Assembly (NCBI GenBank): GCA_034440635.1
Contig: JAOTON010001685.1
Coordinates: forward strand, 2,491,001-2,555,000
Reading direction: 5' to 3'
Source: Lepas anatifera
Taxonomy: Eukaryota; Arthropoda; Thecostraca; Lepadidae
DNA: 64,000 nucleotides
Shown: piece after piece, positions 33,660 through 45,265 of the stretch
How positions within the stretch are numbered: the stretch's first letter is position 1
How the letters are laid out: every line of letters starts with the position of its first letter
Made by a program: the position numbers and the translations under genes
The notes under the pieces: model-generated
Told to the model about the DNA's origin: nothing
The model's input: the letters and a program-made list of their open reading frames with translations, nothing else
Databases searched by the model: none

Positions 33660-35159
33660 ATCAATGCGGTCATCCATGTGTGCTCTTTGACACAAGGCGT
33701 TGAATCGCGCGTGGCATGATCATGACAGGTTACGGGATGACCTTGCCTTCAGGTCAAGGTAAACTGAGGACTTTTCGTCTGTTTCACGTGACCGGGGCGC
33801 TCAAACGTCCTGCTGTATTTTGATTGGTTCAAAAGTTATAGACACAAATGTGTTTGAAAAACGAGACTTTTGGTGACCTCTTGTGACCCCATTGTTGATC
33901 GGACTGCAAATGGCTGGTAGCACACTGGGTGGATCAGTTTGTTTAGCATTTCGTGTTAGGTTTGGGTTTTGATTGGCTATTTTGCTAGAGACATGCCAAT
34001 ATAATGAAGAAGGCTTTCCGTTTTCATATATAAGAATATTGAAACGTGCACTAGCTTTATCTCAAAAACTCTTATTTGCCCTTTTTAGATTCTGTTGTAT
34101 GTTTACAGGGCGGTTGGGCCTCGGAGACCACTTAATGACAGTCCAATCTAGTACAGATGTAGGAACGTGCAGAACATTGGAGGGAGGGGAAGCAAGGTGT
34201 ATTGTGAAGTCACTTAGTACCGGAAATTGTGGTCAGTATTCCCAAAGTCACGATGTACCCAATAATGGGTACCATTACCCATGTTTATTCCAAAATATGG
34301 TACCACTCAGGACCATTTCTTTTTACAAAACCCAACCGGCCATCAGAAAATGAAATAAGTTGTCCTTTGCGTGGTTTTTGTCCATTCTTTGTATAGCTTT
34401 GGGGAGCCTTACTTGAATTCCTAAAATATAGGATCTCTCCCTACATTTGTAGCTGGTTTTCTAAGCTTTGTATGCCGTGTTGTGCCATCATGCACCGTAC
34501 CCGAGGTGCGACAGTGTTGGCCATTTGAATTATAATTGGTGACAAGCTTGACCTTTTTCCTCCCCTGGTCTCTGTCATTGTAACTCTGCCAACCTGCCGT
34601 GTTTCAGCTGGTTTCCGTGTTTCCACTCGTCTGCGCCTTCTGTGTGTACTGCGCCGATACCAATTCCCGGAAATGCAAATCATCGTCTCCCGGGTTACCA
34701 GACGTTTGTTTACAACCAAGGTTAGCTCAAGAACAAGCCTTTTCGCGATCAAACCGAAGAGAACTGCTAGGATAGGGCCTGCGCTACATTAGGCACGGTC
34801 AAGCTCTAAGAAGAAAAAACTGCGGCACTTATATTGATTGGCCTAGGAAGAGGCATGAATATTTACACTGTGTTCTTTCATGTTTTTGTATGATTTCATG
34901 TCGCAGTATTCACGTTAAGCTACTGTTTGTAGTATTTCAGCGTCAACTTCGACTTCCGGTACAGAATTATTGCCATGTGTCAGGGGAGGGGGTGATTTCT
35001 TCCTCATATCATCCTTTTCCATCCCTCAGTACTCGTGCCCGCGAAGATATTCTGCTGCACAGCGATGCGTTATTCGCAGCATCACTTACTCTGGCCTAGA
35101 AATGCGCATTGCGTCGTAGGTACCTCCTTTGTCCACGGAAGCATCCATTCACTTCCCAG

Positions 35160-35245
35160 TTCTCCTTCTGTGGCCTTGCCCCCATCTAATGTCGCCCCCT
35201 CGCGCAGCAGCCCCCGCGTCCCGACCCCTCGGGAAGGGGGTGGAG
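35160..35245 (+). other. Candidate 86-nt Ser/Pro-rich exon
   Basis: Bounded by CACTTCCCAG (AG 35158-35159) and a very good donor GGAG|GTGAGG (GT 35246). In one frame it encodes SPSVALPPSNVAPSRSSPRV then PTPREGGG, a disordered Ser/Pro/Gly composition like the rotund-like N-terminal exon. It enters in phase 2, which is what exon B (ending at 13993, phase-0 reading) would supply. It leaves in phase 1, so it cannot join the zinc-finger exon directly. The flanking GC-rich region continues to 35.5 kb. Confidence 0.28.
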
Positions 35246-35692
35246 GTGAGGGAGAGGGGGGGTGTTCAGTGACCTCCTTCCGGCCTGCCTCACGCGACGC
35301 AACCCTTTGGTGCCGCAGACAAGCGTTTGCCCCTCTGCCGCCTACTGCTGAACGGTCACTGTCCAAGGACGCCAGACACGGTCGTGACGTCACCGCCAGC
35401 AGACCAATAGTGGTGGCCGGCGTGCGTTCGCCCTGCGTCTGGAAATGTACACGGGGTCAGGTTGGGAGGGAGGCGGCTGCTGTTGGCAGGTTGAAGAGTG
35501 AATGTCGGGAGGTATAGGGTGTCAGAGGAGAGCCTAGTGCCCTCACCATCATGACAGAGCTCACCAGTTTCTAACCGAAACTGCATAAAGAAGCGGAACC
35601 AGTGGTGGCGAAACGTTTTCGTCCAAGGGAGGGGGGTCACCTTCAGTGGGGGTCTATCTCATCAGTGGGAAATGTGCCAGAGGATTGTTTAA

Positions 35693-36107
35693 AGGGAATG
35701 TGACATCTTTATAACGTGATTTTAACTGAGATAGCCAAGTTGTAAAGCATGCCGGAAAACCCGGTACTCATATAATTTGGCTTGGAACTCAAAATTTCCG
35801 TAGAGAAAAGCTGAAAACCTACCTGAAATGTAACCTAAATGTACCCAGCTGTTGGCGTGACGACATGCTGACGTCACGGTGAGTAGTCAGCCTATTGAAG
35901 CCCATTGAAAATGGTAGTAATTGCCAGATCGTGATGTCATCCACAGGCAGAGGTTTGCTCCTTGCCATAGAGTAGCATTTAAAATATAAAACATATTGAG
36001 CTTGTTGCACAGTTTTCAGAGAAATCATGGACATTTTAAATATTTTCGGCTCAAAATACCCCTAATTACACTAAACTCCGGGATTCGACCAAGGTGCCAC
36101 ACTCCAT
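35693..36107 (+). mobile_element. Kolobok/T2-like MITE with TTAA duplication, copy 1
   Basis: Begins TTAA-AGGGAATGTGAC and ends ATGGAGT-type sequence before TTAA (35689-35692 and 36108-36111). TTAAAGGRR termini with TTAA duplications characterise T2/Kolobok MITEs. A full copy in the same orientation lies at 57211-57650. The interior contains TGACGTCA at 35869-35876. No transposase is present. The next 1.4 kb, 36112-37549, is AT-rich and featureless. Confidence 0.82.
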
Positions 36108-37553
36108 TTAATGGTAAATTTCACAGAAATTGTCACTGCATTATCGTGCGATCGAAGACACGAATTTTTCTGAAACTCACCTACTTCGACTTTGATGAAA
36201 ATGGCACACATTTACCATCTAGAGATCCATGCTTACTCGCCGATTGTTGGTGACAGGTACCTAACAAAAGGCATTGAGCAGGTGCGTGTGTCTAAATTTT
36301 TGGCTTCCTTTGTTTTGAATAATCATAGAGGGGCAGAAGACACCATGTGTACGACTGGAATTTTCTTGTAGTACACATGTCGATAGAAAAGAACAAAATA
36401 ATTCGGGATGAATTTCACCCAATAAAGGGCCGTCCAAAAGGCATTCACCTCTGTATTTTTGCTCCCTTATGGTAATAACTATACACAGGTATCAGGACAC
36501 GAACCTATTAATTAATTAAACGAATTAAGAAAGAAAAATGAAGCCGATTACCTCCGTTGCAAATCTTGATTTCCCACTCTACAGGGAACTGCTTATAGCT
36601 TAGACATACCAAGGGGTGTCTCACTGATTGTCTGAGCAGACAGGTAGCACTACCAGGAGCAAGTGCACCAATTTTCATAAATATCAGCCGTGTTTCAGTC
36701 CCGAAGATTTACGACCCGGCGTAAATTGGCTGAGGTAAGGCAGTCGTGCATCAGAGCCAGGTCGACACGCCGGGAGTTGGAAAGGAAAATTGTCAACGCA
36801 TTCCCGAGTTTTTCAGCTTCATTATCGGGGTGTAGTTGATTATTGTGATCTTTGCTTTATGGATCTTCAGAAGCAACGTTTCGTAGAAGAATTTGATAGA
36901 ATCAACGAACTCGTAGATCTATATTATTCTCAAAACCAGTGATAAAACAGTGATATTACACAATTTTACACAGCTTTTCGGTGTGCTCTGAAAAATCTGC
37001 TGTTTTGTGCGGGTCGCTCAGGCTCCTCTATTAAATCCAGAGTCACTCCAAGGGAGGCCCCCTGGAGACGAACTGTTTTTTTCCGATTAACGAGGCAACA
37101 TTCTCAAGTTACTTTCTAAGTCCTAAGCATAATTTCTGTGAGCTCTGTGGCTACGCTCCTCATTCACCACGACTCCACAACTACCTAACGTCTCCGCTCT
37201 CAGTGCCGAGAGCAAACGATTGTAACGATGATAATGCAGATGCTATTATAGTCTGAAACTTGTAGACAATGAGGTTAAAGTGGGAAAAACAAAGCAACAT
37301 CAACGTTTGGTTATTGCTCTTCCTACCTCGCTGCCGCGGCTTTTGTTCCTCATCTATGAGACTGGGCTGTAGAAAATTGTTCTGAGAAATGTTTTGCTAA
37401 ATTCAGTGTGTGGCAGCTTGAACCGGTGCTTCCTGATGATATAGTCATATCAACATCTAAAATGAGTTTGGTGGGGCCAAAGACGGAAAATATAAACGAT
37501 TGTGACCAAAATATATATGTACATAAAATGGACCAAAACGGCCCAAGGGTTAA

Positions 37554-38575
37554 CCCGCGCCCCACCGGGGGTCCGGCGCCACCTTTGCCCCACCGGGGGC
37601 CATCAATGGCCCCCTCTCTAACTCCGAAAATATGGGGGTTAGCAAAAATCTGCAAAGTGCATTAGAAAGCTCGCATGAATTCAGTAAGAAATTACTTGGT
37701 ATGTTTAAGCGCTCAGGTCAATGGTTTGACCTCCAGAGGTCAAGAAAGGTCACGATAGGCTATTTTCACTCAAATATGCAATGCTTAAGCAAACTGGGCA
37801 TAACTCCTATGCCATTAGAGCTATTGAGATCTGGTTAAGTACATTTGATAGGAAATTGCCAGACCTTTTTCCACAATGTGGAACGTTAAGACCTCCCGCC
37901 AGTGGTTTGACCTCCAGAGGTCTCCTCGTGATCTAATATGACCTGAGGTCACGAAAGGTCAGAAAGTGACTTTGCCATATATCAAATAAAAGCCAGTGAC
38001 AAGACAAACGCTATGGTGTTTGTTTCAGCGTTCTAGCTTGATTAGGTCAAAAGTTATGGTCAAAATACTGTTTTTGACCCCTGGTGACCTTGGATGACCT
38101 TGGAAAAGTCAAAGGGCAATATGACCCCCGGGATCCGTGAAAAGGTGTCTAAAAACGCTGTTCTGAGTAGTTTGAGTATTTGCAATGATTTTTGTGGCTT
38201 TTAGATCATGAGCTAGCTTTTTCCCATGCTTTTCCAATGGGAGAGGTCGCCTCGTGACCTGACCTCATGTCACGAAATCGAAAAATCCCGGATATACACT
38301 TTGTAGACCCTGGAAGGGTCATGAAGTGTAGCAAGTTTCAAATCGATCGACTAAGAAATGTAGCTCTTATAGAGCTTCAAAGTTGAAGTGAGGTGACCTT
38401 GGTTGACCTTGCCTGGTGACCTGACCTTGGGTGACCCGGGGTAAAAATTTTCAGGGATGGTGGGAAAATGATGAGGTGAGAGATAGAGCCCTCAGCTGCG
38501 GTGCTGCGTTTCGTCGTTTTTATGCTATCTTGAAAAAACCTTAGGGGCCATCGATGGCCCCCGGTGGGGCGAGGG
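37554..38575. mobile_element. piggyBac-like non-autonomous element, 1022 bp, TTAA duplication
   Basis: Left end CCCGCGCCCCACCGGGGG; the right end is the inverse of CCCTCGCCCCACCGGGGG. It is flanked by TTAA on both sides (37550-37553 and 38576-38579). CCC-starting inverted repeats within TTAA are typical of piggyBac. Subterminal GGCCATCAATGGCC and GGCCATCGATGGCC palindromes occur at each end. The interior is full of TGACCT/AGGTCA motifs, and no transposase frame is seen. Confidence 0.85.
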
Positions 38576-38579
38576 TTAA

Positions 38580-40199
38580 TATCATACATGAGCGTTCAGG
38601 GTTTATAAATATGCATCGTGGGCATGCCCTAAGCCCTCAAATATATCAAAGATAAAAATACTGAAATAACAAAGTTCCATTGAAAAAATCCCGCTTGGAG
38701 GACGCTCCTACCCGTAGGAAAATAATTGGCAACAGCAGGGTTCCAGTCCAGCTCGGGTGACATGTGTAGCAGTATTTGTGTCAGGAGTGCGATTTGATAG
38801 AGCTGGGGTGCAGCCTCGCCAGGAACAAAGAGACATCGGCGGGCTGCCTCTGCAACTGATCAATTCGCTCCATGAGAGGGGGACCGAGAGGGGGCAGAGG
38901 GGCGCGCCGGAGAGCGCTCCGGCTCGATAGTGCACACAAAGCACACCACTGGTGATAACAGGGCCAATACTGCACCGGAGGGTGGCCTGAGTCTGAGCAA
39001 CTGAGAGCTGAGTAAAAACAACTGTGGGAAATGAGCCAGAGGTCGGAAGGAGATAATGCACGTGCCACAAGTCCACCGCTTATTTCTAAGCTCAGGCATA
39101 ATGCCCGAATGCATTCTACTGGTGTTGGCTGCGGGTCAGCAAACAGGATTATTTCCCCTGACCCTCCTGAATACACGCTGTCCAGCGGCAAATACAAGGG
39201 GGACAGGCTGCTCAAGCTCCCCCGAAATGTCAGAATGCCTATAGTGATTGCATAGAAGGCTGCTCCTAGGCCATGGTGGGGAGGTTCGAGCCCCTAGCTC
39301 CCCACCCTCTGAAATAAAGTCTTGGACTCGCCACTGATACAGTTTCAATATGAGACAGGTGGCGGCCACTCAGTCCTCCTGAATTTGAATCTGGGTATGC
39401 AACGAATAATATTAAATTGTTTCTCATGCAACGAATTCCTTTCATTTCGTCAAGGGCTTGGGTTCAATAGGCTGCAAACTTTTATCTTCAATGAGCAATG
39501 GAAGACCCAACGGAGAACCGACAACATTTATACTTGCGTCAGTTGTTGTTGGCGCCATTCCGTGGTTTGCCTACGCGGTGTGGACGTGACCCCGAGGCAG
39601 AAATCGATACACGGCAAGACTGCCTCTCCTTGCATAAGAAGTTACAGAGACCCCAATACGAGCTGCCGCAGGGGAGAAAAAACGCTGCATGGGCGTTTTG
39701 ACCTTGTACAGCTCATCTTTACCTGCCCAGGTGTTTCTGAGCTAAATTTAAACTCATGAGAATGCCTCCTCTATTAGTCAGTGAGCTTAAACCAGGATGA
39801 ATACAAATTATAGTCAGATTTCAGGTACTTGATTTTTCCACGCACGTTATCACAAGAAACCTCATCATTCATATACATTGGGAAAATCAGGAAAACATAA
39901 GATGAGGCCTCGGAGGGACTTTTCCTATCTCTCTTCGAAAAAAAATTGGAGCGAAATAGACAAACACCTTAAATGCCCCATTATCACCAGCACCAAATAT
40001 TAATCATTCAGTCGGCGAGGGAGAGCAAAAGCCATTAACCTCGATAAAAATTGGGGGCAGCTGCGCCCAATCCGAGAATATGCATCCAACCTTTCTTACC
40101 ACCTCCTGCATGCATGTAACCCAGCTAGAAAAAATCCTCGCGCATATTCCACGCCAGGCCTTTGTGCCGAGAAAATTCCGTTTTTTGTGGCCGGGAGAC
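38580..40199. other. No recognised gene; hAT end fragment near 39256-39336
   Basis: A terminus CTTGGACTCGCCACTG at 39321-39336 looks like the right end of a hAT element (reverse reading CAGTGGCGAGTCC), but no matching left end is found. Overlapping frames at 38.7-39.4 kb have no recognisable domains. Confidence 0.5.
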
Positions 40200-40640
40200 G
40201 AGGATAGGCCTATTCAGATTCGCCGCCACCATCGCACATAACGGGCACAGCGGCGAACGCCCGGCGAACGGGCTCATTAGATCGCTTACCATCGATCGCC
40301 CTCTTGGTGGGTCATGACGTCACTCTGCGCGTGACGTCGGCATTACGTCGCACCCAGGGGAAGGCGGGCCAAGGCGACACAAGTCGCTCGGACGCACCAC
40401 GGGTAATTATCACTCAGGATAATGGAGCACGTGTACTTTGTTGTCTAATACTCGCCCCCTGAGGGTCGGCACTCATCAGAGGGAATTTACTCCCCCGCTG
40501 TGCCCTTACGCGCGCCCGTGCGAGGCGCACGCGTAGACGCATGATACCTGTCATTCAGTAGCTTCGGGGGAGAGGGAGGGGGAGGGCGGTGACCTTTGTG
40601 CGGAGCGTCCGACTGTCTAGACGTCTGGAGGCCGACCCCC
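40200..40640. promoter_or_regulatory. GC-rich island with CRE-type TGACGTCA sites
   Basis: A CpG-rich stretch in AT-rich surroundings holds a full palindromic TGACGTCA at 40315-40322 and TGACGTC at 40332-40338, plus a nearby ATTACGTCG. It might be an internal promoter or enhancer of the rotund-like gene; Drosophila rotund is known to use alternative promoters with a shared zinc-finger end. No TATA box or initiator is evident, and chance cannot be excluded. The segment 40641-42851 holds nothing else recognised. Confidence 0.3.
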
Positions 40641-42851
40641 TGCCCCGCCCTTCCCGGGCATTGTGCGTAAATCGATATTGGTGAAGACGCATAGCGCAGA
40701 CATGCGTGCAAGGGGGTGTGGCGTGGGGGTGGGTGGCTGCGTCTGGGCTACGGGAATGGTAGACAGAGTAGTGACGGCAATGGTAATTTGTGTAGAGCAC
40801 TGCTTGTTTAGAATATGAAACAAAACTGTATTTAATCGTCGTTCATGAACTGGGAGAGCTTAGACATGTTGGCTGAAAATGTGCAAGGGAAGGTTAATTC
40901 AGACGAGTCGAAATGTTAACTAAAACCGTAAATTATTGACTTGATTCATTTTGTTTTGGCTGATAGTACTGACTTCAAAAATAGTTGAACTGTCTGAAGA
41001 AGTGCACCACTGTGCCTATCTATTTGTTTCCAATTAAGCACTGTGCAGGTGGAAACCACATTGCTACGGCTTACTCTAACCCGTCTTTCGAACAGCGAAT
41101 ATTTTCCCAGTTTGGAGTTTGGCTTGCCAAGGCTGCCCTTTAACAAGCTATCCTTGTGGTTCCATCAAGAGAAGCTGAGAGTGTAATCAGGTAGCGGCAG
41201 GGATCCTGCACAGCTTAAGAGGTGCCACCCAGCACTTCTCAAGCCAGAAGGGCATGTTTGTGGAAAAATATTTTTCGATAGGAAACCTAAAAGCTCAGCC
41301 TTAGTTTGTGAGACTCTACTAATTTGTCAAGGACGAGCAGGACACAAACCCAGAACCTTGTTTGTATTATGGCCACTCTTAAAGGTAGATACGCGAAAAA
41401 AATTTATTGGCTATATGAAAAGGTTACAAAAAGTTGTTTCAGAAGTCCTATTCTCATTTTTGCGAATTCGGCCTGCAAATGCCTTAAAATTGCTCTCAAA
41501 GTCAACATTTCTAGACGACTTTACCGGTACACCTCATATCGATGTATATGACGTACACACGGCTAAGGCTATCAATTTCTCTAAGAATTAGGTCATATCT
41601 ATCCTAAATAGTGATGTAGAACTTTGGACTACTACAGAAAAAATTACCTAAGAAAAACAACATTCCAAAACTCTTTTGAAGCAGAAATATAGGGCTTAAA
41701 AGAAATAACAATTAACCAATCAGAAGCCTAGGAATTCTCAAACTGGGGTCACGTGACCTATCTGACGCAAAAGTTTTGTCATCCTGGGGCTGAAGCAGAA
41801 AATGACTCAAGACCCGCGGTACGAAACCGCTGAAGACTTGAGTAATTGTTTTTTCCGTTTTTAGGGCAAACTAATTCATTTTGTAGTTTTTGAAAGCTTT
41901 TTAAAATTAATTCAAATACAAATACAGGAGAACAGACATTTGTAATATAAAAAAAAACATTACTTTTTAACTTTAAATAGTTTTCGAAAAGTAAGTGATG
42001 GGTATGAGCATGGGTAAGTGATGGGCATTTTATTGAAACTGTTAATCTATTTCGATAATAAGTGAGTGGCCTCCCAAAATTTTGCCGAAGATACAAAAAT
42101 AATTGATAGTTTCATTATCAAGATTTTTCAAATAGCAAGAAACCACAACAATAATTTTTTTCGCGTATCTCCCTTTAACAAGTACCTACACTTGCCCAAT
42201 TACAGAGAAATGTTGCGATTGTGTTAAATGTTCCGTTTCTACCGTTTGGAATATCTTTGTAAACTATCCCCACCCTGAAACGACTGAGGTTGAGGGCTAA
42301 AACCGGGGCTCAAACCTAAAAGCAGGGCCCTAATGCACCATCTTTATAGGGAGGGATGAACCATGCGTGATGTCCGTTCCATGAACTATTCCTTGCGCAG
42401 ATGTACCTAGGTAGGTAATTCCGCCAGTTAGTGTCCCGACTAGTGTCTCGATAGGATGTGGCCCATTTCGACTGTTTAAAGGCGATGACAGGCCGCTACA
42501 TCAATTTCCTCGGTATTAAGGGTTTAATTGCACCAGCCATTTGCGACTCCCCTGTGGTCCGGGACTGCGCTCTGCATTGGCTGCGGATTCTCGCGGCATC
42601 TAACGGAGAAAAACATAATCTATAGTTGCAGAACAGACCGCCCGGGACGAAGCTGTACGCGTACCTCTGTGGGCTCAATACAGTCCTGCATGTTTGAATT
42701 AATTTGGATCGTTGACACCATTCTGGACCAGAAAAACTCAAATGGTATATTACCTGCCTTCAGCGAAGGACATCGGTGGATATAAGCTCCATGGCCTCAG
42801 TGCAGCTTGTCAGCTCGCAATTTGAAGCAGAAAAGAAAGCACTGCAATACA

Positions 42852-43048
42852 CTGGCCGAACCAGGGGGGGGCAAAGGGGCCGTGGCCTCCTCCAAACCTT
42901 AAAGTATTATATTTTACCCCCGCCAAAAAGACCAAATGTTAGCCGTTTTTCTTTGAATTCACAATGCTTTTGCAATTTTGTTCTCAATTTACCTCCTAAC
43001 CTCCTAACACGTTGGTTTGGCCCCCTCCAAAGCTGCTCCTGGATCCGC
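42852..43048. mobile_element. Short TIR element, probably hAT-type, 197 bp
   Basis: The left end CTGGCCGAACCAGGGG and right end CTCCTGGATCCG are imperfectly inverted (GGATCCAGG-type ends). The 7-mer CAATACA occurs on both sides (42845-42851 and 43049-43055). The interior has GGCCCCCTCCAA and its inverse. Another hAT-like left end, CAGGGGCGTAGGAACGG, occurs alone at 43511. The stretch 43601-44164 is featureless. Confidence 0.65.
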
Positions 43049-44164
43049 CAATACAAGAACGCCTAAAATAGGTATCGGGAGTAGGGGATCGTTGTCCACA
43101 GCATAGGAAGTAGAGGGTTGAGCTTCTTGCGAAAACTTAAATAAAAACAATTACACGCCATTTACTTTATATTTCCCACAGAGGTGGAAGTTAGGTGGCG
43201 GAAGAAAAAATGAGCTATTTATTGGGCTAGTTATCCCGTTTCCGTGGCAGCATCAGGCAGAATCTGAACAAATTAAGTGCAATAGAAACAGTCCATGGAG
43301 TAATGATTGACCAGGAGGATATGTCACCTGCATGGCTGTCGGCCTTGAGACACAACAAGCGTTACAATTATGTTTACGGGCTGCCACTTCCGATAATAGG
43401 GAAATGACAGAAATATCCGCTAATATTATTTTAAAATGATTTCGAAAGAGCATGGAAAAGAAAAGTTTATTTATTCTCTCGGGAGAGTGCATTGAAGGCG
43501 ATACAGTGCAGCAGGGGCGTAGGAACGGTTTGAAAAGTGGGGGGGGCAGCTTTAGAGGGGACCCACCTCAAGGGGGGCCCCAGTCCACGGGGGCCTATAA
43601 TTTTAAAAATTTTAGATAGCTCGTTTAGTGTAATAAGGCATGCATGCACACAAGGATGTCAATATATGGAAAATTGAGAATTTAAATTTTTCCCTATGAT
43701 TTCGAGTTCTACCTATTATGATGTAATAAATCATAGTAAAACGCCAAACAAACATTTTTTGGTTTTTTACCTAGACCCTTTTCAAATACGAAATACATTT
43801 TTAAGCTTTTATGGAGGATTTCAATCATTTTTTTACCACGAACGCGTTTTTTATATTTACAGATGTTTAGGCCCTTTTCATTACATTTACAAAATTAAGA
43901 ACTGCTTAGAAAACTACAGACAATGCTTTGATACCAAATAGCCTCACTTCGCTATGCCTAATCAACTTGTATTTGCTTATTTAATGACGAAAATGAGAAC
44001 ATTTATGTTGGTTATTCCGGATCTATTCTTTCCATCATTAGAGATTGATTTAGGTAAAGGCTGATCACAATAAATACGCCTAGCTATATTTCGATGCCTA
44101 AAATGCAGAGTTTCAGCATGACTGCAAGTGCAATGTAGGTACTTGATGGCCAGCTTTGTGATGC

Positions 44165-44330
44165 CGAGGTGTGGGCATGGTGTTATAGTGGTTAGCAACC
44201 CTGCTTTCCACGCGACCAACTCGGGTTTAAGGCACGGCAGATTCCTTGTGCAAGGAGCAATTTGGCTCCCAAGAAACCCCTCCAACGGGGAAAGATTTGG
44301 CGACGCCATATAACCCTGGCATCGAAAGAC
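44165..44330 (+). mobile_element. tRNA-derived SINE (family S1), copy 1
   Basis: A tRNA-like head has an A box in GGTGTTATAGTGGTTAGCAA and a degenerate B box (CGGGTTTAAGGC). A conserved body follows (CCTTGTGCAAGGAGCAA, GGCTCCCAAGAAA, GGGAAAGATTTGGCGACGCC). The same order is found at 56629 and 62958. It is a pol III-type retroposon, not a functional tRNA. Confidence 0.8.
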
Positions 44331-44555
44331 GTCGCGCCTTTCGATGGCTCAGGAACGACTGTTGCTCGGCATTTAGTGCAGGGACCGTGTCCGATACATA
44401 TTTTGTGTTGGGATTGATATGGAATGGAGTTTGATTGGGCCCAGTTCTCGGAACTCATTTGGAAACACTCGGGTAGTAGGTTCCTTGGCTTTGTTTCGAA
44501 GCGCTCCTCCTCCAGGGGCTTGCAGGCAGCGTACTACCGAACTTGAACGTTCCCA

Positions 44556-44670
44556 GACAAGCTATCGGGGCCGTTTGGGTTTCTTGTTCTATATTACAGT
44601 TGCTGATATTTGTATATTCGTTGCGGGGGCCCACCTCAAAAGGGGGGCAGTATCCCCCTGACCCCTGGTC
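44556..44670 (+). repeat. Direct repeat flanking the GC-rich array, left copy
   Basis: About 115 bp containing CAAGCTATCGGG, ATATTACAGTTGCTGATATT and GGGGGCCCACCTCA. It recurs in the same orientation at 49551-49665, on the far side of the array. Confidence 0.8.
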
Positions 44671-44678
44671 GCTATGCC

Positions 44679-45257
44679 TAAGCCGCCCAGGGGCCGCCAA
44701 ATTATCTCGGAGGGCCCCAAAGTCCAGACCATGGCTCAGGAACCCAGATCAGTCAGCTCAAGGGCCCAGACCAGTGCATTAGCTTCGGGACCAGCTTATC
44801 AAGGGACCCTACATAAGCACAGCACCCCTAGAAGCTCATCACAGGGTAGCTCCAGATTCGCACAGGGTGCCAGATTAGCTTAGGGGCCCGGTTCAGCTCG
44901 GAGGTCCCCAGGTCGACTTATGTAGGGTTTCAAAACAGCTCAAGGGACTTGTTCAAGCTCACGGATCCCAGCTTAGCTCAATGATGCTAGAACAGTTCAG
45001 AGGCCCCAGACCAGCTCAGGGCTCTTGTTCAGTACATGCCAGCTCAGCTCAGGGGCCCAGATCGGCTGATATAGCGTCCCCTCTCATACCAGCTCAGGGG
45101 CTCCATTCAAGCTCACGGCCCCAGCTTAGCCCAGGGACCCTAGAAGAGTTCACGGCCCCCATACCAGATCAGAGGCCCCAGTTAAGCACAGCTGTACCCA
45201 GATTAGCTCAGGGCCCCAGCTAGGCTTAGGGGGTCCCAGGGTGGCTGATGTAGAGTC
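44679..45257. repeat. Degenerate tandem array (outer), left part
   Basis: Irregular 18-25-bp units built on AGCTCAGGGGCCCCAGA, such as CAGCTCAGGGCTC and CCAGCTTAGCTCA, with recurring TTCAAGCTCACGG. The same array type resumes at 48946 after the inserted hAT-type element. It is not coding despite open frames. Confidence 0.88.
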
Positions 45258-45265
45258 TCAGAACA

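Noticed and set aside
35035..35517. 160-codon frame as an independent gene
   Set aside because: It begins at a non-ATG codon and has no domain. Only the internal 35160-35245 segment has good splice sites, so that part alone is kept as a candidate exon.
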